In this document: piece by piece, positions 1-7,568 of the stretch
Layout: each line of letters begins with the position of its first letter
Numbering within the stretch: the first letter of the stretch is position 1
Assembly: GCF_016680995.1 (NCBI RefSeq)
Contig: NZ_JAEQMG010000066.1
Coordinates: forward strand, 1-36,387
Origin: Ruminococcus difficilis
GTDB lineage: Bacteria; Bacillota_A; Clostridia; Oscillospirales; Acutalibacteraceae
Length of the DNA: 36,387 nucleotides
Reading direction: 5' to 3'
The notes under the pieces: generated by a model
Database searches by the model: none
The model's input: only the letters and a program-made list of their open reading frames with translations
What the model was told of the DNA's origin: nothing
Made by a program: the position numbers and the translations under genes

Positions 1-829
1 CATCTTCCGCAAGTCCATTCGCACCTTCGTTAAGGACTAATTTCTGTATATTTATATCCAAATAGTGTGAGTTGGCGAAATCGAGATAAAAACCATTTTC
101 CGTTACTGATGTGTTGCTTAATTCTCCCTTGGTTTTGACATCAAAGGGATAAACCATACTGTTTCCGTTGCGGACAGAGAATTTGAAGAATATTTTGTAA
201 TTTGAATATGTAGGGATAATTGATACATCAAAAATCTTGCGTGGATCGTTCTTGATTTCATAGTCAAGCGCTACTTCATAATCGCCTTCCTCGCATAATT
301 CTACTTCTGTATCTGCGTCGGGAGATGCTTTTGCAGCAAGATAATCTTTGTATATAATCGGATCGTTCTTTGCATTGGTATAGTCTGTCTTTCGAATAAT
401 CAAAACTCCACGCCCGAAATTTGTTTTTGGAACGCTGAAATATTCATCAGAGCCATTGCTATCCTCTGATATTGATAAGTTTTCATCGTTATTAAGTTTA
501 TCAATATTCTGCTTAAGACTGAACCACAGCTGAACCTTATCGCCAACGTTTTTCAAGAAAATAGGAGTATCATCATCACCCTTAACTGTAGAGGTAAAAC
601 CATCAACATAGAATTCACCGATCTTCCAGTTGAAATGGACATCTCCTTCTGTGATTTTTTCTTCGCCTTTATAGCCGTTATCCCATCCGGTTTTTACAGA
701 TTCACCTAAATAATAGCGATTACCTGAATGATTATCATTTTCTTCTGCCATAGCGCTAATTGTTGTCATAAGTAACACTACTGTAAGAAAAGCAGCAGAT
801 AAAAGCTTTATTACCTTTCCTTTACACAT
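1..829 (-). CDS. Secreted protein of unknown function, 3' end beyond window
   Basis: The frame is open from an ATG at 829 down to base 1, giving at least 276 residues; the C-terminus lies outside the window. The N-terminus MCKGKVIKLLSAAFL followed by a hydrophobic stretch and SAMAEEN is a typical signal peptide with likely cleavage near residue 28. The mature part is acidic and looks beta-rich, with motifs such as VHFNWKIGEFYVDGF, FGRGVLIIRKTDY and RNGNSMVYPFDVKTKGELS. I recall similar secreted clostridial proteins but can give no function. It is the third gene of a minus-strand operon, 36 bases after the stop of the 515-aa gene, with a weak GGGGA ribosome binding site. The next upstream ATG, at 835, runs into a stop after four codons, which supports the start at 829. 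Confidence 0.75.
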   Translation of the reverse strand, partial: MCKGKVIKLLSAAFLTVVLLMTTISAMAEENDNHSGNRYYLGESVKTGWDNGYKGEEKITEGDVHFNWKIGEFYVDGFTSTVKGDDDTPIFLKNVGDKVQLWFSLKQNIDKLNNDENLSISEDSNGSDEYFSVPKTNFGRGVLIIRKTDYTNAKNDPIIYKDYLAAKASPDADTEVELCEEGDYEVALDYEIKNDPRKIFDVSIIPTYSNYKIFFKFSVRNGNSMVYPFDVKTKGELSNTSVTENGFYLDFANSHYLDINIQKLVLNEGANGLAED

Positions 830-865
830 AAAACATTCCCCGTTTTTTGCAATAATATAACTAAA

Positions 866-2413
866 CTAATATTGATAACCAATTTTACCAACGCCGATTA
901 CTCCACGACGTATAATAGTAATGCCGAATTTGTCATATTCAAACGCATCCGGAGTAAAGGCATCAAACTGAAAGCTATCATACTGAAAAGTTTCATAATC
1001 GAATTTTTCGTAATCGAAAACATCGATTCCGATTTCATCTAATATTTCCTGCGGTAACTCGTAATTTTGATCCACCAAGCCAAAGAAAGTACAGCCGGAA
1101 TCAACGCAAAATGACATAAACAGGCTATGCCCTAAATTGTAGGCGAATCCGCCAATTACACCGCCGATAAAGCTGCCGAGCATATATGCCGCCATTGCAA
1201 GTGGAGGTGTTTCGACAAACCACACACTTGCTGCGATTCCTCCGCCCACAGAAAAGGCTGTTGTTATGTACAATCGAGACATTTCCTCAGCCATTTGTGC
1301 TTTATTGATTCTGCCTGTAGCAAGTCTTATTCCGCTTTCCAACGTTCCAATCATCAAAACAACAGCCGTAGAAATCATTGACGCATTTGCGCCCATCAAC
1401 GTAGTTCCCAGCTTGCCGCTTTGACAACAAGCTACAAGTGCAGCTGTAATTGAGCCGTTAATAAATCCCCTTGCAGCAGAACTCAAGCCCTTATATCCCA
1501 TCTCCGCAAACAGCTTAGGATCTATTTCACCTTCGGAAACGAGCATTGATATTCCGTCAATAATTGTGGGAGCTATTCCTATAACGAAAGAAATAACTGC
1601 TGCACTTAACCCGGCTGAAAAGGCTTCGCTCATTATGTCTTTTGCCGTCACTAACTGATTTATATCTAAACCGCATTCTTTTAATAATTCTTGATCGAGG
1701 TTTCCTTCTTTTGCTGCTCTTGTTAATCTTTGAGCGTCTTCTCTGCTGAGCGGAATTGATTTATTTCCTTTTTTATCAGACAGAATATCTGTTAATGTTG
1801 CTTGTACCTCTTTGTATCGAGCTACTTGATCCAGCTTTCCGTTAGCCTGCGCTACCGCTATTTTTTTATCTAACAGATTTTGGGCATCTAACAATTGATT
1901 GGTGGGAATAAGCTTTGCTTGACCTTGATACATAGACTTATGCATATCTTCTTTCTTGATTTTCCTTTTTCCAAGGAATTCGTCAAGCGATTCATAGCTC
2001 TTTCCGGTTTTCTCTGCTTTTGCTTTAAGATGCATATATCGTTCATATGGTGTTTCTGATTGAGCAGCATATGAGCTTTTAGCATCCTTATAATACTTTA
2101 AACTGGCTCTGCTTCCGCCGAATTCCACGTCAGCGGAAGCGTATGTGTTTACATCAGGCGCTTTGGCTGTTGCGGCAGAATGATGAACAGCGGAATCAGC
2201 GTTAAAAGTTCCTGAATGCCATATTTCAGCTACAAATCCTTGAAGCTTATCAGCAGGCAAATCATTAGATTGAACTTTTGTCATAATATCACTTGAAATG
2301 GATTCAATCTGACTGTTTATTGTATCAATCCAAAGCTGTGATATATGTCCGCCCAAAGCTGCACCCATATTATCAGAAACAAACTTTAGCCCTTGTTCAA
2401 AAGCAATACTCAT
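866..2413 (-). CDS. 515-aa Gly-rich membrane protein with pentapeptide-repeat tail
   Basis: I do not recognise a named family. The first 80 residues are helical and amphipathic. Residues about 90-260 are charged and probably coiled (KSYESLDEFLGKRKIKKED). From about 265 to 430 there are several hydrophobic, Gly/Ala-rich segments (FVIGIAPTIIDGISMLV, GSFIGGVIGGFAYNLG) resembling membrane-inserting glycine-zipper helices. The C-terminus carries six pentapeptides of the type F-[DQE]-[YF]-[DE]-X, then GITIIRRGVIGVGKIGYQY. The start codon shares a base with the stop of the upstream 227-aa gene (TAATG), so the two are translationally coupled and probably act together. A membrane-acting effector or toxin is possible from the Gly-rich segments, but that is inference. 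Its AT-rich composition differs clearly from the T7SS locus at the other end of the window. Confidence 0.8.
   Translation of the reverse strand: MSIAFEQGLKFVSDNMGAALGGHISQLWIDTINSQIESISSDIMTKVQSNDLPADKLQGFVAEIWHSGTFNADSAVHHSAATAKAPDVNTYASADVEFGGSRASLKYYKDAKSSYAAQSETPYERYMHLKAKAEKTGKSYESLDEFLGKRKIKKEDMHKSMYQGQAKLIPTNQLLDAQNLLDKKIAVAQANGKLDQVARYKEVQATLTDILSDKKGNKSIPLSREDAQRLTRAAKEGNLDQELLKECGLDINQLVTAKDIMSEAFSAGLSAAVISFVIGIAPTIIDGISMLVSEGEIDPKLFAEMGYKGLSSAARGFINGSITAALVACCQSGKLGTTLMGANASMISTAVVLMIGTLESGIRLATGRINKAQMAEEMSRLYITTAFSVGGGIAASVWFVETPPLAMAAYMLGSFIGGVIGGFAYNLGHSLFMSFCVDSGCTFFGLVDQNYELPQEILDEIGIDVFDYEKFDYETFQYDSFQFDAFTPDAFEYDKFGITIIRRGVIGVGKIGYQY
926..1018 (-). repeat. Six 15-bp in-frame repeats encoding F-D-Y-E-K-type pentapeptides
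   Basis: Reading the minus strand, the codons give FDYEK, FDYET, FQYDS, FQFDA, FTPDA and FEYDK, then a seventh F. Phe is invariant at position 1 and position 4 is always acidic. The fifth unit is the most degenerate (Thr-Pro). The period is exactly 15 bases with no frame interruption. Confidence 0.9.
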
Positions 2414-3096
2414 TACTTAATCTCCATAAATCCAGCAAGTCCGTCCAAATAAAAGCTTAAGACGGCATATCTTAACATCTGGTCGGAAATCAATTTGCTT
2501 GATTCGATTTTAGTGCCGATTTTAAAGAAATCTGTCCCTTCATTTTTTTCTTTTCCTGCAGGCGCACCCTTGATTTTTCCAAACAATCCTTTAACGGCTT
2601 TAGTTCCTTTTTTAAACGCTTCTCCAATACCATCGGTGTGAGTAGCTTTTTTGATAGATTCAGTATCTGCTACACTGTCATCAAAGCGTTCTGTTAATTC
2701 GATGTATTTCTCATAAAAACCATCATACAAATCTTTATTGCTAAAAAGTGTATTTGATTCAATATATAATACTGCCTTATTTCCTAATGAGCCGACATTT
2801 ACACCGTATTTAGCCATATCCTTGTCAAACCTAATACTCGGAATAACAGCTTCGGAAGATTTGTTTTTCCCTATGAAGATAAGCTTTGTGTTTGAGCCAA
2901 GTTGAGCCTTATTATCGTTATATATATCTTCGTTCCAGACGACTGCTTCTACACTTCCGTCTTTGATTCCTACAACGGTATTGTTTTCTACGTCGTCATC
3001 CTTAAGTGTAATAAGCGACGATAACAATTCAGCATATACAGATTCCTTTTCACCTGTAACGATTATCAGTTTTTTTACCATTCCGCCAATCATCAT
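2413..3096 (-). CDS. 227-aa conserved-type protein of unknown function, first gene of the minus-strand operon
   Basis: Function is not recognised. The N-terminal half (about residues 7-110) alternates hydrophobic strands and helices: KKLIIVTGEKESVYAELLSS, VVGIKDGSVEAVVWNEDIY, TKLIFIGKNKSSEAV, GNKAVLYIE. This suggests a small Rossmann-like or flavodoxin-like alpha/beta domain. Residues 150-195 are Lys/Gly-rich (FKKGTKAVKGLFGKIKGAP) and the C-terminus is helical and hydrophobic. I recall similar small proteins in other clostridia next to Gly-rich membrane proteins, which fits the coupled 515-aa gene here. An AGGAGG site lies 4 bases before the ATG at 3096 and 7 bases before a second ATG at 3093, so 3093 may be the true start. 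A strong promoter lies just upstream at 3140-3167. Confidence 0.75.
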   Translation of the reverse strand: MMIGGMVKKLIIVTGEKESVYAELLSSLITLKDDDVENNTVVGIKDGSVEAVVWNEDIYNDNKAQLGSNTKLIFIGKNKSSEAVIPSIRFDKDMAKYGVNVGSLGNKAVLYIESNTLFSNKDLYDGFYEKYIELTERFDDSVADTESIKKATHTDGIGEAFKKGTKAVKGLFGKIKGAPAGKEKNEGTDFFKIGTKIESSKLISDQMLRYAVLSFYLDGLAGFMEIK

Positions 3097-3139
3097 AATC
3101 CCTCCTGTGTGTTAAATACCGGAAATATCTATTTCCTAT

Positions 3140-3167
3140 ATTATAACATACACGGGAAAAATATCAA
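3140..3167 (-). promoter_or_regulatory. Sigma-A promoter with extended -10 for the minus-strand operon
   Basis: On the minus strand, TTGATA (bases 3167-3162) and a perfect TATAAT (3145-3140) are separated by 16 bases. TG sits one base upstream of the -10, giving the extended form. It lies about 44 bases before the ATG of the 227-aa gene. Confidence 0.8.
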
Positions 3168-3348
3168 TTAAAATGACACAAAAAAACGAGTGTTTTAGCA
3201 GCAAAGTCCCATATATAGGACAGCTGATTTGTTAAAATTATAATAGGAGAAATTTTTGAAAAAATATTTTAAGACTTTGGAACAATTCAATGGTAGAAGC
3301 GTCTTTAAAATATAGAGGCACCTAACCTCGGAAAGGAGATGAATACAA
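3168..3348. other. Intergenic region between the minus-strand operon and the mobile element; probable left end of the element
   Basis: It contains TATAAT at 3239-3244 on the plus strand with only a poor -35, an imperfect inverted repeat at 3264-3275 and 3301-3313, and the AAAGGAGAT ribosome binding site of the sigma-like gene. A 19-codon frame from TTG at 3256 to TAG at 3315 exists but is not convincing. The recombination junction must lie somewhere here, but the sequence alone does not define it. Confidence 0.4.
3264..3313. repeat. Imperfect inverted repeat near the element's left end
   Basis: ATATTTTAAGAC at 3264-3275 is complementary to GTCTTTAAAATAT at 3301-3313 with one extra A in the right arm, and 25 bases lie between them. 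It could be a recombinase or regulator site, or a leader hairpin of the sigma-like gene. Confidence 0.5.
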
Positions 3349-4236
3349 ATGCCAATCAAAATCAAGCGCAAAAATGGCAAGGTCACACGGTACAAGAATG
3401 TAGAATATATCCCCCTGTTTTACTTTCTGCCAAAGTCGTTGCTCGACAAATGCGGCGAGCTCCCTTTTCAGATTTCACGTTATCCCTATGAGCTGTTCAC
3501 AGATTGGAAACAGATTGAGCTGATTGAAAGCGACCAATTCAATCTTTTGATAAAGGACGCATTCCACTATCTTGTGTGGGACTATATGGGATTGAATGTA
3601 GGACGGGAAATATATTCAGGCGATCACCCGGCTTGGAAGTTTTCTCACGCACCGTCTTTCTGGATCAAAACTATGCAGGACGAGGGTGTGCTGCCGCCGA
3701 TTGAGAGCCTTGTTAACGATATTCAGCCAACTACGCTTTTCAACTTTGTCAGCGACGAATATGTTGACGCTGTTTTGAAGGATATTGTTCCGAAAACAAT
3801 GGAACGCTTTGGAATGAATGAGATCCTCGCCGTTGTCAAGGAGCATCAGTGCTTTGAGGATTTCGATTATAGATATAGCCAACAGAAGAATGACTTTAAA
3901 AACAGCTATTATCATAAGAAAACCAAGCACCCGATGGTCTCACTCGAAGCTTTTCAGGAGGATTACAAGGAAAATCACGACGGAGCTGAGTGGGATAAAG
4001 CGGATGACAGTATCGACTTGGAAGGCGATATAACTGCAAAGGTTGATGTTGAGCGGTTTATGGCTAAGTTGTCCGAAAAAGACAGGCAGATATTGGAACT
4101 TCGTGTTGATGGTTTTACCTATCAGGAAATAGCGGATAAGGTCGGCTATAAAACTCACAGTGCCGTGAAAAAGCGCATTGATAAAATCGGAAGAATATTC
4201 CAAGAACAAACAAATACAGACATCGGCTTTGAATAG
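3349..4236 (+). CDS. Sigma-70 region 4-like regulator of the mobile element
   Basis: This 295-aa protein ends with a clear region-4 helix-turn-helix at about residues 238-285 (KLSEKDRQILELRVDGFTY, then QEIADKVGYKTHSAVKKRID), as in sigma-70-family proteins and related element-borne regulators. The rest, rich in aromatic residues, is not recognised; no region 2 is evident, so it may be a transcriptional regulator and not a full sigma factor. The start is well placed after AAAGGAGATGAATACAA. It is the first plus-strand gene of the element and is separated from the ParM-like gene by a terminator and a second hairpin, so it is probably its own transcription unit. Confidence is high for the helix-turn-helix and low for the exact role. 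Confidence 0.75.
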   Translation: MPIKIKRKNGKVTRYKNVEYIPLFYFLPKSLLDKCGELPFQISRYPYELFTDWKQIELIESDQFNLLIKDAFHYLVWDYMGLNVGREIYSGDHPAWKFSHAPSFWIKTMQDEGVLPPIESLVNDIQPTTLFNFVSDEYVDAVLKDIVPKTMERFGMNEILAVVKEHQCFEDFDYRYSQQKNDFKNSYYHKKTKHPMVSLEAFQEDYKENHDGAEWDKADDSIDLEGDITAKVDVERFMAKLSEKDRQILELRVDGFTYQEIADKVGYKTHSAVKKRIDKIGRIFQEQTNTDIGFE

Positions 4237-4272
4237 CACCTACTGATTGTTTTCGGTAGGTGTTATTTTTAT
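4235..4272 (+). terminator. Intrinsic terminator after the sigma-like gene
   Basis: AGCACCTAC at 4235-4243 pairs with GTAGGTGTT at 4256-4264 (one G-T pair), followed by ATTTTTAT. The hairpin begins at the stop codon. Confidence 0.75.
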
Positions 4273-4299
4273 GCCAAAAACTACACAATTAATTATTTG

Positions 4300-4329
4300 A
4301 AAACTGCCCCCACTTTTCAGGGCAGTTTT
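4300..4329 (+). terminator. Hairpin with T-run before the parM-like gene (terminator or attenuator)
   Basis: AAAACTGCCC (4300-4309) and GGGCAGTTTT (4320-4329) form a perfect 10-bp stem with a 10-base loop ending in TTTT. It lies only 8 bases before the AGGAGG site of the ParM-like gene. It may be a second terminator or may modulate transcription into the partition genes. Confidence 0.6.
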
Positions 4330-4352
4330 ACTATTTCAGGAGGTTTTTTATT

Positions 4353-5288
4353 ATGAAAAGTTATAAAGACAAAGTTATTATCGGTATCGACCACGGTTAC
4401 GGCAACATCAAAACCGCTAACCATTGTTTCCAGACGGGGATTACCGCCCACGACAGCGAGCCGCTGTTCACAAAGGATATGCTTATCTATAACGGCAAGT
4501 ATTATCTGATTGGCGAAGGTCACAAGGAGTTTCTGCCCGAAAAGCAGAAGGACGAGGATTACTATATCCTTACCCTTGCGGCTATTGCAACCGAGCTTTC
4601 AGATTCTAACTTGACCGAGGCGGATGTAATTATCGCCGCAGGCTTGCCCTTGACTTGGACAAGCGGACAGAAAGCAGATTTTGCCGCATATCTGTCAAAG
4701 AACAAGGAGGTAAAGTTCACTTTTCGGAATGTAAATTATCATATCCGAATCTGTGATGTAAAAATCTATCCGCAGGGATATTCTGCTGTTGTTCCAATCA
4801 AATCCACGCTCAAAGGCTTGAGTATGGTAGCCGATATTGGCAATGGTACGATGAACACACTCTATCTTGTCAACGGCAAGCCACAGAGCGGTAAGATGTT
4901 CACCGAGAAGTTTGGCACTTATCAATGCACCCTCGCTATTCGTGAAGGCTTTATGCGCAAGACACGCCGAGAGCTGAACGATTATATTATTGACGAGGTG
5001 TTGCGGACAGGCACAGCGGATATTCCCGATTCGGATTTGGAGATTATCACGGCAATTGCGGAGGAATATGTTGCTGAGATCTTCCGTCGTCTGCGTGAAC
5101 ACGGCTATGATGGAAGCACGATGAAGCTCTACGTCTGCGGCGGTGGCGGTTGCCTAATCAAGAATTTCTATCACAGCAAGCTTGACCGTGTAAAGTTCAT
5201 TGATGACATTTGTGCCGCAGCTAAAGGCTATGAATATCTTGCAGACGTTTATCTGAGAGCCGAGGCGAAGAATGAAGGACGTGTATAA
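4353..5288 (+). CDS. parM: ParM/StbA-like actin-type partition ATPase
   Basis: The 311-aa protein has the actin-fold nucleotide-binding signatures in order: phosphate-1 loop IGIDHGYGNIK with D13, phosphate-2 loop VADIGNGTMNTLY with D161, and an adenosine motif YVCGGGGCLI around G263. Length and layout match plasmid ParM/Alp-type filament ATPases, which push apart element copies bound through ParR and a parC centromere. An AGGAGG site lies 9 bases before the ATG. It is followed at once by a small ParR-like gene and a cluster of TGACGGCA repeats, the usual parM-parR-parC set. On an integrative element this suggests a replicating or multicopy stage; that is inference. Confidence 0.8.
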   Translation: MKSYKDKVIIGIDHGYGNIKTANHCFQTGITAHDSEPLFTKDMLIYNGKYYLIGEGHKEFLPEKQKDEDYYILTLAAIATELSDSNLTEADVIIAAGLPLTWTSGQKADFAAYLSKNKEVKFTFRNVNYHIRICDVKIYPQGYSAVVPIKSTLKGLSMVADIGNGTMNTLYLVNGKPQSGKMFTEKFGTYQCTLAIREGFMRKTRRELNDYIIDEVLRTGTADIPDSDLEIITAIAEEYVAEIFRRLREHGYDGSTMKLYVCGGGGCLIKNFYHSKLDRVKFIDDICAAAKGYEYLADVYLRAEAKNEGRV

Positions 5289-5289
5289 A

Positions 5290-5604
5290 ATGACGGTACG
5301 ATTTGACCTAACTGATGCACGAGAACGTAATCTTGCCGAGTTTATGCAAACGCTTGACGTGAAGAAGTTCCAATCTCGCAACCAGTTTATGATAGACGCT
5401 CTTGCGGACTATGTGGATTTGCAGTCAATTACCCGTGAACAGCACGAGGAAGATATCCGAAGTATTATCCGTGAGGAAATGCGGGCTTGCTTTGCGGAAG
5501 CAAACTTCGCTCCGCAGCCTATGACAAACGCTCCGGCACTGACCGCAGAACAACAGGAAGAAGCCGAACAAGATATTATGGACGACCTTAAACTGTTTGA
5601 TTGA
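5290..5604 (+). CDS. ParR-like small DNA-binding partner of the ParM-like ATPase
   Basis: The protein of about 104 aa begins MTVRFDLTDARERNLAEF, a ribbon-helix-helix-like beta strand plus helix, followed by charged helices and an acidic tail (EEAEQDIMDDLKLFD). Size, position directly after the ParM-like gene and the acidic C-terminus fit a ParR-type centromere-binding adaptor. The ATG at 5290 begins one base after the upstream stop and has AAGGA 9 bases upstream. An in-frame ATG at 5272 would add six residues and overlap the ParM-like gene, but it is less well placed. The assignment rests mainly on context. Confidence 0.65.
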   Translation: MTVRFDLTDARERNLAEFMQTLDVKKFQSRNQFMIDALADYVDLQSITREQHEEDIRSIIREEMRACFAEANFAPQPMTNAPALTAEQQEEAEQDIMDDLKLFD

Positions 5605-5662
5605 CGGCACGATGACGGCAAATTTTGAGACGATAAACAAAACTGCCGTCACTTTGACGGCA
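5602..5662. repeat. TGACGGCA repeat cluster (candidate parC centromere or iterons)
   Basis: TGACGGCA occurs at 5602-5609, 5613-5620 and 5655-5662, and inverted (TGCCGTCA) at 5644-5651. All are within 61 bases and start at the stop codon of the ParR-like gene. A related ACGGCAAATT recurs at 5615-5624 and 5774-5783. Position and repetition fit a ParR-binding centromere; an origin or oriT role is the alternative. Confidence 0.55.
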
Positions 5663-5856
5663 CAACAGAATTATAAAAAGATGAAATATTATCAGCAGTA
5701 TAAGGCAAACAGAATCCGTCCCGTATTACCACAGGGCGGGTTTGTCTTATACTGTAGCAAGCAGGGAATTTGTACGGCAAATTCCAAATACAACAGCTCC
5801 AAAGCTGTTGTAAATCTTTAGGGACACCCTAACACCCGAAGAAAGAAGGTATATTT
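5605..5856 (+). other. Non-coding region before mobC/relaxase; candidate parC and oriT
   Basis: Besides the TGACGGCA cluster it holds a perfect 10-bp hairpin, TACAACAGCT (5789-5798) and AGCTGTTGTA (5803-5812), then GGGACACCCTAACACCCG just before the mobilization genes. oriT sites of relaxase elements commonly sit here as a hairpin next to a nick site, so this is the best oriT candidate in the window. I cannot identify the nick base. The open frame across 5597-5821 looks spurious. Confidence 0.4.
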
Positions 5857-6213
5857 TTGAACGATAAAAATGCAAGAATCGAGCTGCGAGTTACGCAGTC
5901 CGAGAAAATGAAGATAGCCCGGCTTGCCGAGAGCTGCGGCATATCTCAATCCGAATATGTCAGGCAAAGGACATTGGGCTATGCGCCGAGAACAGTGCCG
6001 CCTGATGTCTTTTATGATTTCTTCCAAATGCTTTGCCGTTTGTGTGACGAGGTTACCGATAAGGTATCACCTGATACCGAGCGCAGATTGCTTGAAACAG
6101 TTGATGAAATCCAACGGCAGTTACTCTTGCCGGAGAAATCCTCTGCCAAGCAAATCCGTGAGGAGGTAGCGATGTGGCAACAACAGGTTTCTGGCCCGTC
6201 AAAAGACGGTTAA
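5857..6213 (+). CDS. MobC-like mobilization accessory protein
   Basis: This 118-aa protein opens with a strand-helix-helix pattern (RIELRVTQSEKMKIARLAES, then CGISQSEYVRQRTLG) typical of the ribbon-helix-helix domain of MobC/NikA-like relaxosome proteins, followed by helices to the C-terminus. Such proteins bind oriT and help the relaxase nick. The start is TTG at 5857 with an AAGAAGG site upstream. It overlaps the relaxase gene by 40 bases, supporting a joint relaxosome function. Family assignment is by pattern and context. Confidence 0.7.
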   Translation: MNDKNARIELRVTQSEKMKIARLAESCGISQSEYVRQRTLGYAPRTVPPDVFYDFFQMLCRLCDEVTDKVSPDTERRLLETVDEIQRQLLLPEKSSAKQIREEVAMWQQQVSGPSKDG

Positions 6214-7568
6214 AGGATGTTATCAATTACGCTCAGAATCCCGATAAAACTATCGAGCGTAAATATCTTGATGATGACTTAGCTACAACACTCAATTACG
6301 TTGAGAACAGAGACAAGACAGATCAAACGATGTATGTCAGCGGTATCAACTGCACGAAGAAAAAAGCTTACGAGCAGATGATGACCACAAAGCGGCGTTT
6401 CGGTAAACTTGGTGGCAACGTAGCGTATCACGGTTATCAGAGCTTTCAGTCAGGAGAGATCACACCCGAAGAAGCACACCGTATCGGCATTGAAACCGCA
6501 CGTCGTATGTGGGGCGATGATTATGAGATTGTCGTGACGACGCATCTAAATACGGCAAACATTCACAATCATATTGTCCTAAACAGTGTGTCCTTCCGCA
6601 CCGGGAGGAAGTTTGAAAATCATATTTCAGACCATTACAAGCTGCGTGAAATTTCCGACGAGGTCTGCCGTGAGTATGGAAAATCCGTGATTGAAAATGC
6701 TCCGTTCTACGGCGGCGATAAAGCGTATTGGGTACGCAAGAGCGGACGAATACCGCACAAGGATATGCTGCGTCACGATGTCGATGAAGCGTTAGCCTGT
6801 ACGATCAAGCCGTTTGATTTTGAATTATATCTACGGTCGCTCGGCTATCAGTTTGTGCGGACTTTCAAATATCAGCATCCGTCAGTGATCGCTCCTGACT
6901 GGCTGAAGCCTGTCAGATTAAGCAGTCTCGGCAAGGATTACACCAGAGAAGCGATACTTAGGCGGCTTCAATCTCAGCGTGAGGATAAATACTTTGTGGA
7001 TTTCTATACACCGAAATCGTATTATCAGCGCCAACCGCTGATAGTGAGAATCAGAGATTTTGAGAAAAGAACAGAGCCTGATGTTATCACGGCGCTGTTT
7101 GAGCTTATTATCACTATCGCCAAGCTCATCACGGGCAACAACGTGCAAAAGCGTGATTATCGTCCTGTTTCTCCGGAGTTGAGATTGGAAATACAGAATC
7201 TCGACCGAACGCTGGCGGAATACCATTTCCTTCGTGACCACAACGTGGAGTGCGCAGAGGATTTTGTATCTTGCCGAAAGGAAATCGCCGAGCAAATCAA
7301 AGCCTATGAAACCGAGCGGCAGCATATCCGTAACCGAATACGCAGAGCGAAAACACCCGAAGAAGATTATTCTCTAAAAGAACAATGCAGAGAAATCACA
7401 AAGAAGCTAACACCCTTGCGCAAGCAGCTTATTATCTGCGGGCGCATTGAAAACAAAGTGCCTCGACTCCGTGCTTTGATCGAACAGGAAAAGCAGCTGG
7501 AGCAAGGCAGGTACAAGTACAAATATTATCACCAAAATAAAACGAAACAAAGGAGTTATGAAAGATGA
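6174..7568 (+). CDS. MobP-type relaxase (mobilization protein)
   Basis: This 464-aa protein carries the relaxase histidine motif HLNTANIHNHIVLNSV with H124, H131 and H133 for metal binding, after the usual motif region containing YHGYQSFQSGEITPEEAH. An N-terminal tyrosine such as that in INYAQNP is the likely nucleophile. The C-terminal third is charged and coiled-coil (about 330-460). It would nick oriT and pilot single-stranded DNA during conjugative mobilization. No type IV coupling protein or mating-pore gene is present, so transfer would need a helper. The start is GTG at 6174, after GAGGAGG at a good distance, inside the end of the MobC-like gene. The last bases overlap the ParB-like gene by ATGA. 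Confidence 0.85.
   Translation: MATTGFWPVKRRLKDVINYAQNPDKTIERKYLDDDLATTLNYVENRDKTDQTMYVSGINCTKKKAYEQMMTTKRRFGKLGGNVAYHGYQSFQSGEITPEEAHRIGIETARRMWGDDYEIVVTTHLNTANIHNHIVLNSVSFRTGRKFENHISDHYKLREISDEVCREYGKSVIENAPFYGGDKAYWVRKSGRIPHKDMLRHDVDEALACTIKPFDFELYLRSLGYQFVRTFKYQHPSVIAPDWLKPVRLSSLGKDYTREAILRRLQSQREDKYFVDFYTPKSYYQRQPLIVRIRDFEKRTEPDVITALFELIITIAKLITGNNVQKRDYRPVSPELRLEIQNLDRTLAEYHFLRDHNVECAEDFVSCRKEIAEQIKAYETERQHIRNRIRRAKTPEEDYSLKEQCREITKKLTPLRKQLIICGRIENKVPRLRALIEQEKQLEQGRYKYKYYHQNKTKQRSYER

Noticed and set aside
866..3096. The 227-aa/515-aa pair as LXG-type T7SS effector and immunity
   Set aside because: The order (small gene first), the lack of an LXG or WXG motif, the different composition and the distance from the T7SS locus do not support it. 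Left as unknown.
3256..3315. 19-codon leader-like frame from TTG with AGGAG upstream
   Set aside because: The AGGAG directly follows a TATAAT box, so both cannot be used together, and the frame overlaps an inverted repeat. Evidence is too weak for a gene.
5597..5821. 74-codon frame after the ParR-like gene
   Set aside because: It spans the TGACGGCA repeats and a hairpin; composition and lack of a good start suggest non-coding parC/oriT DNA.
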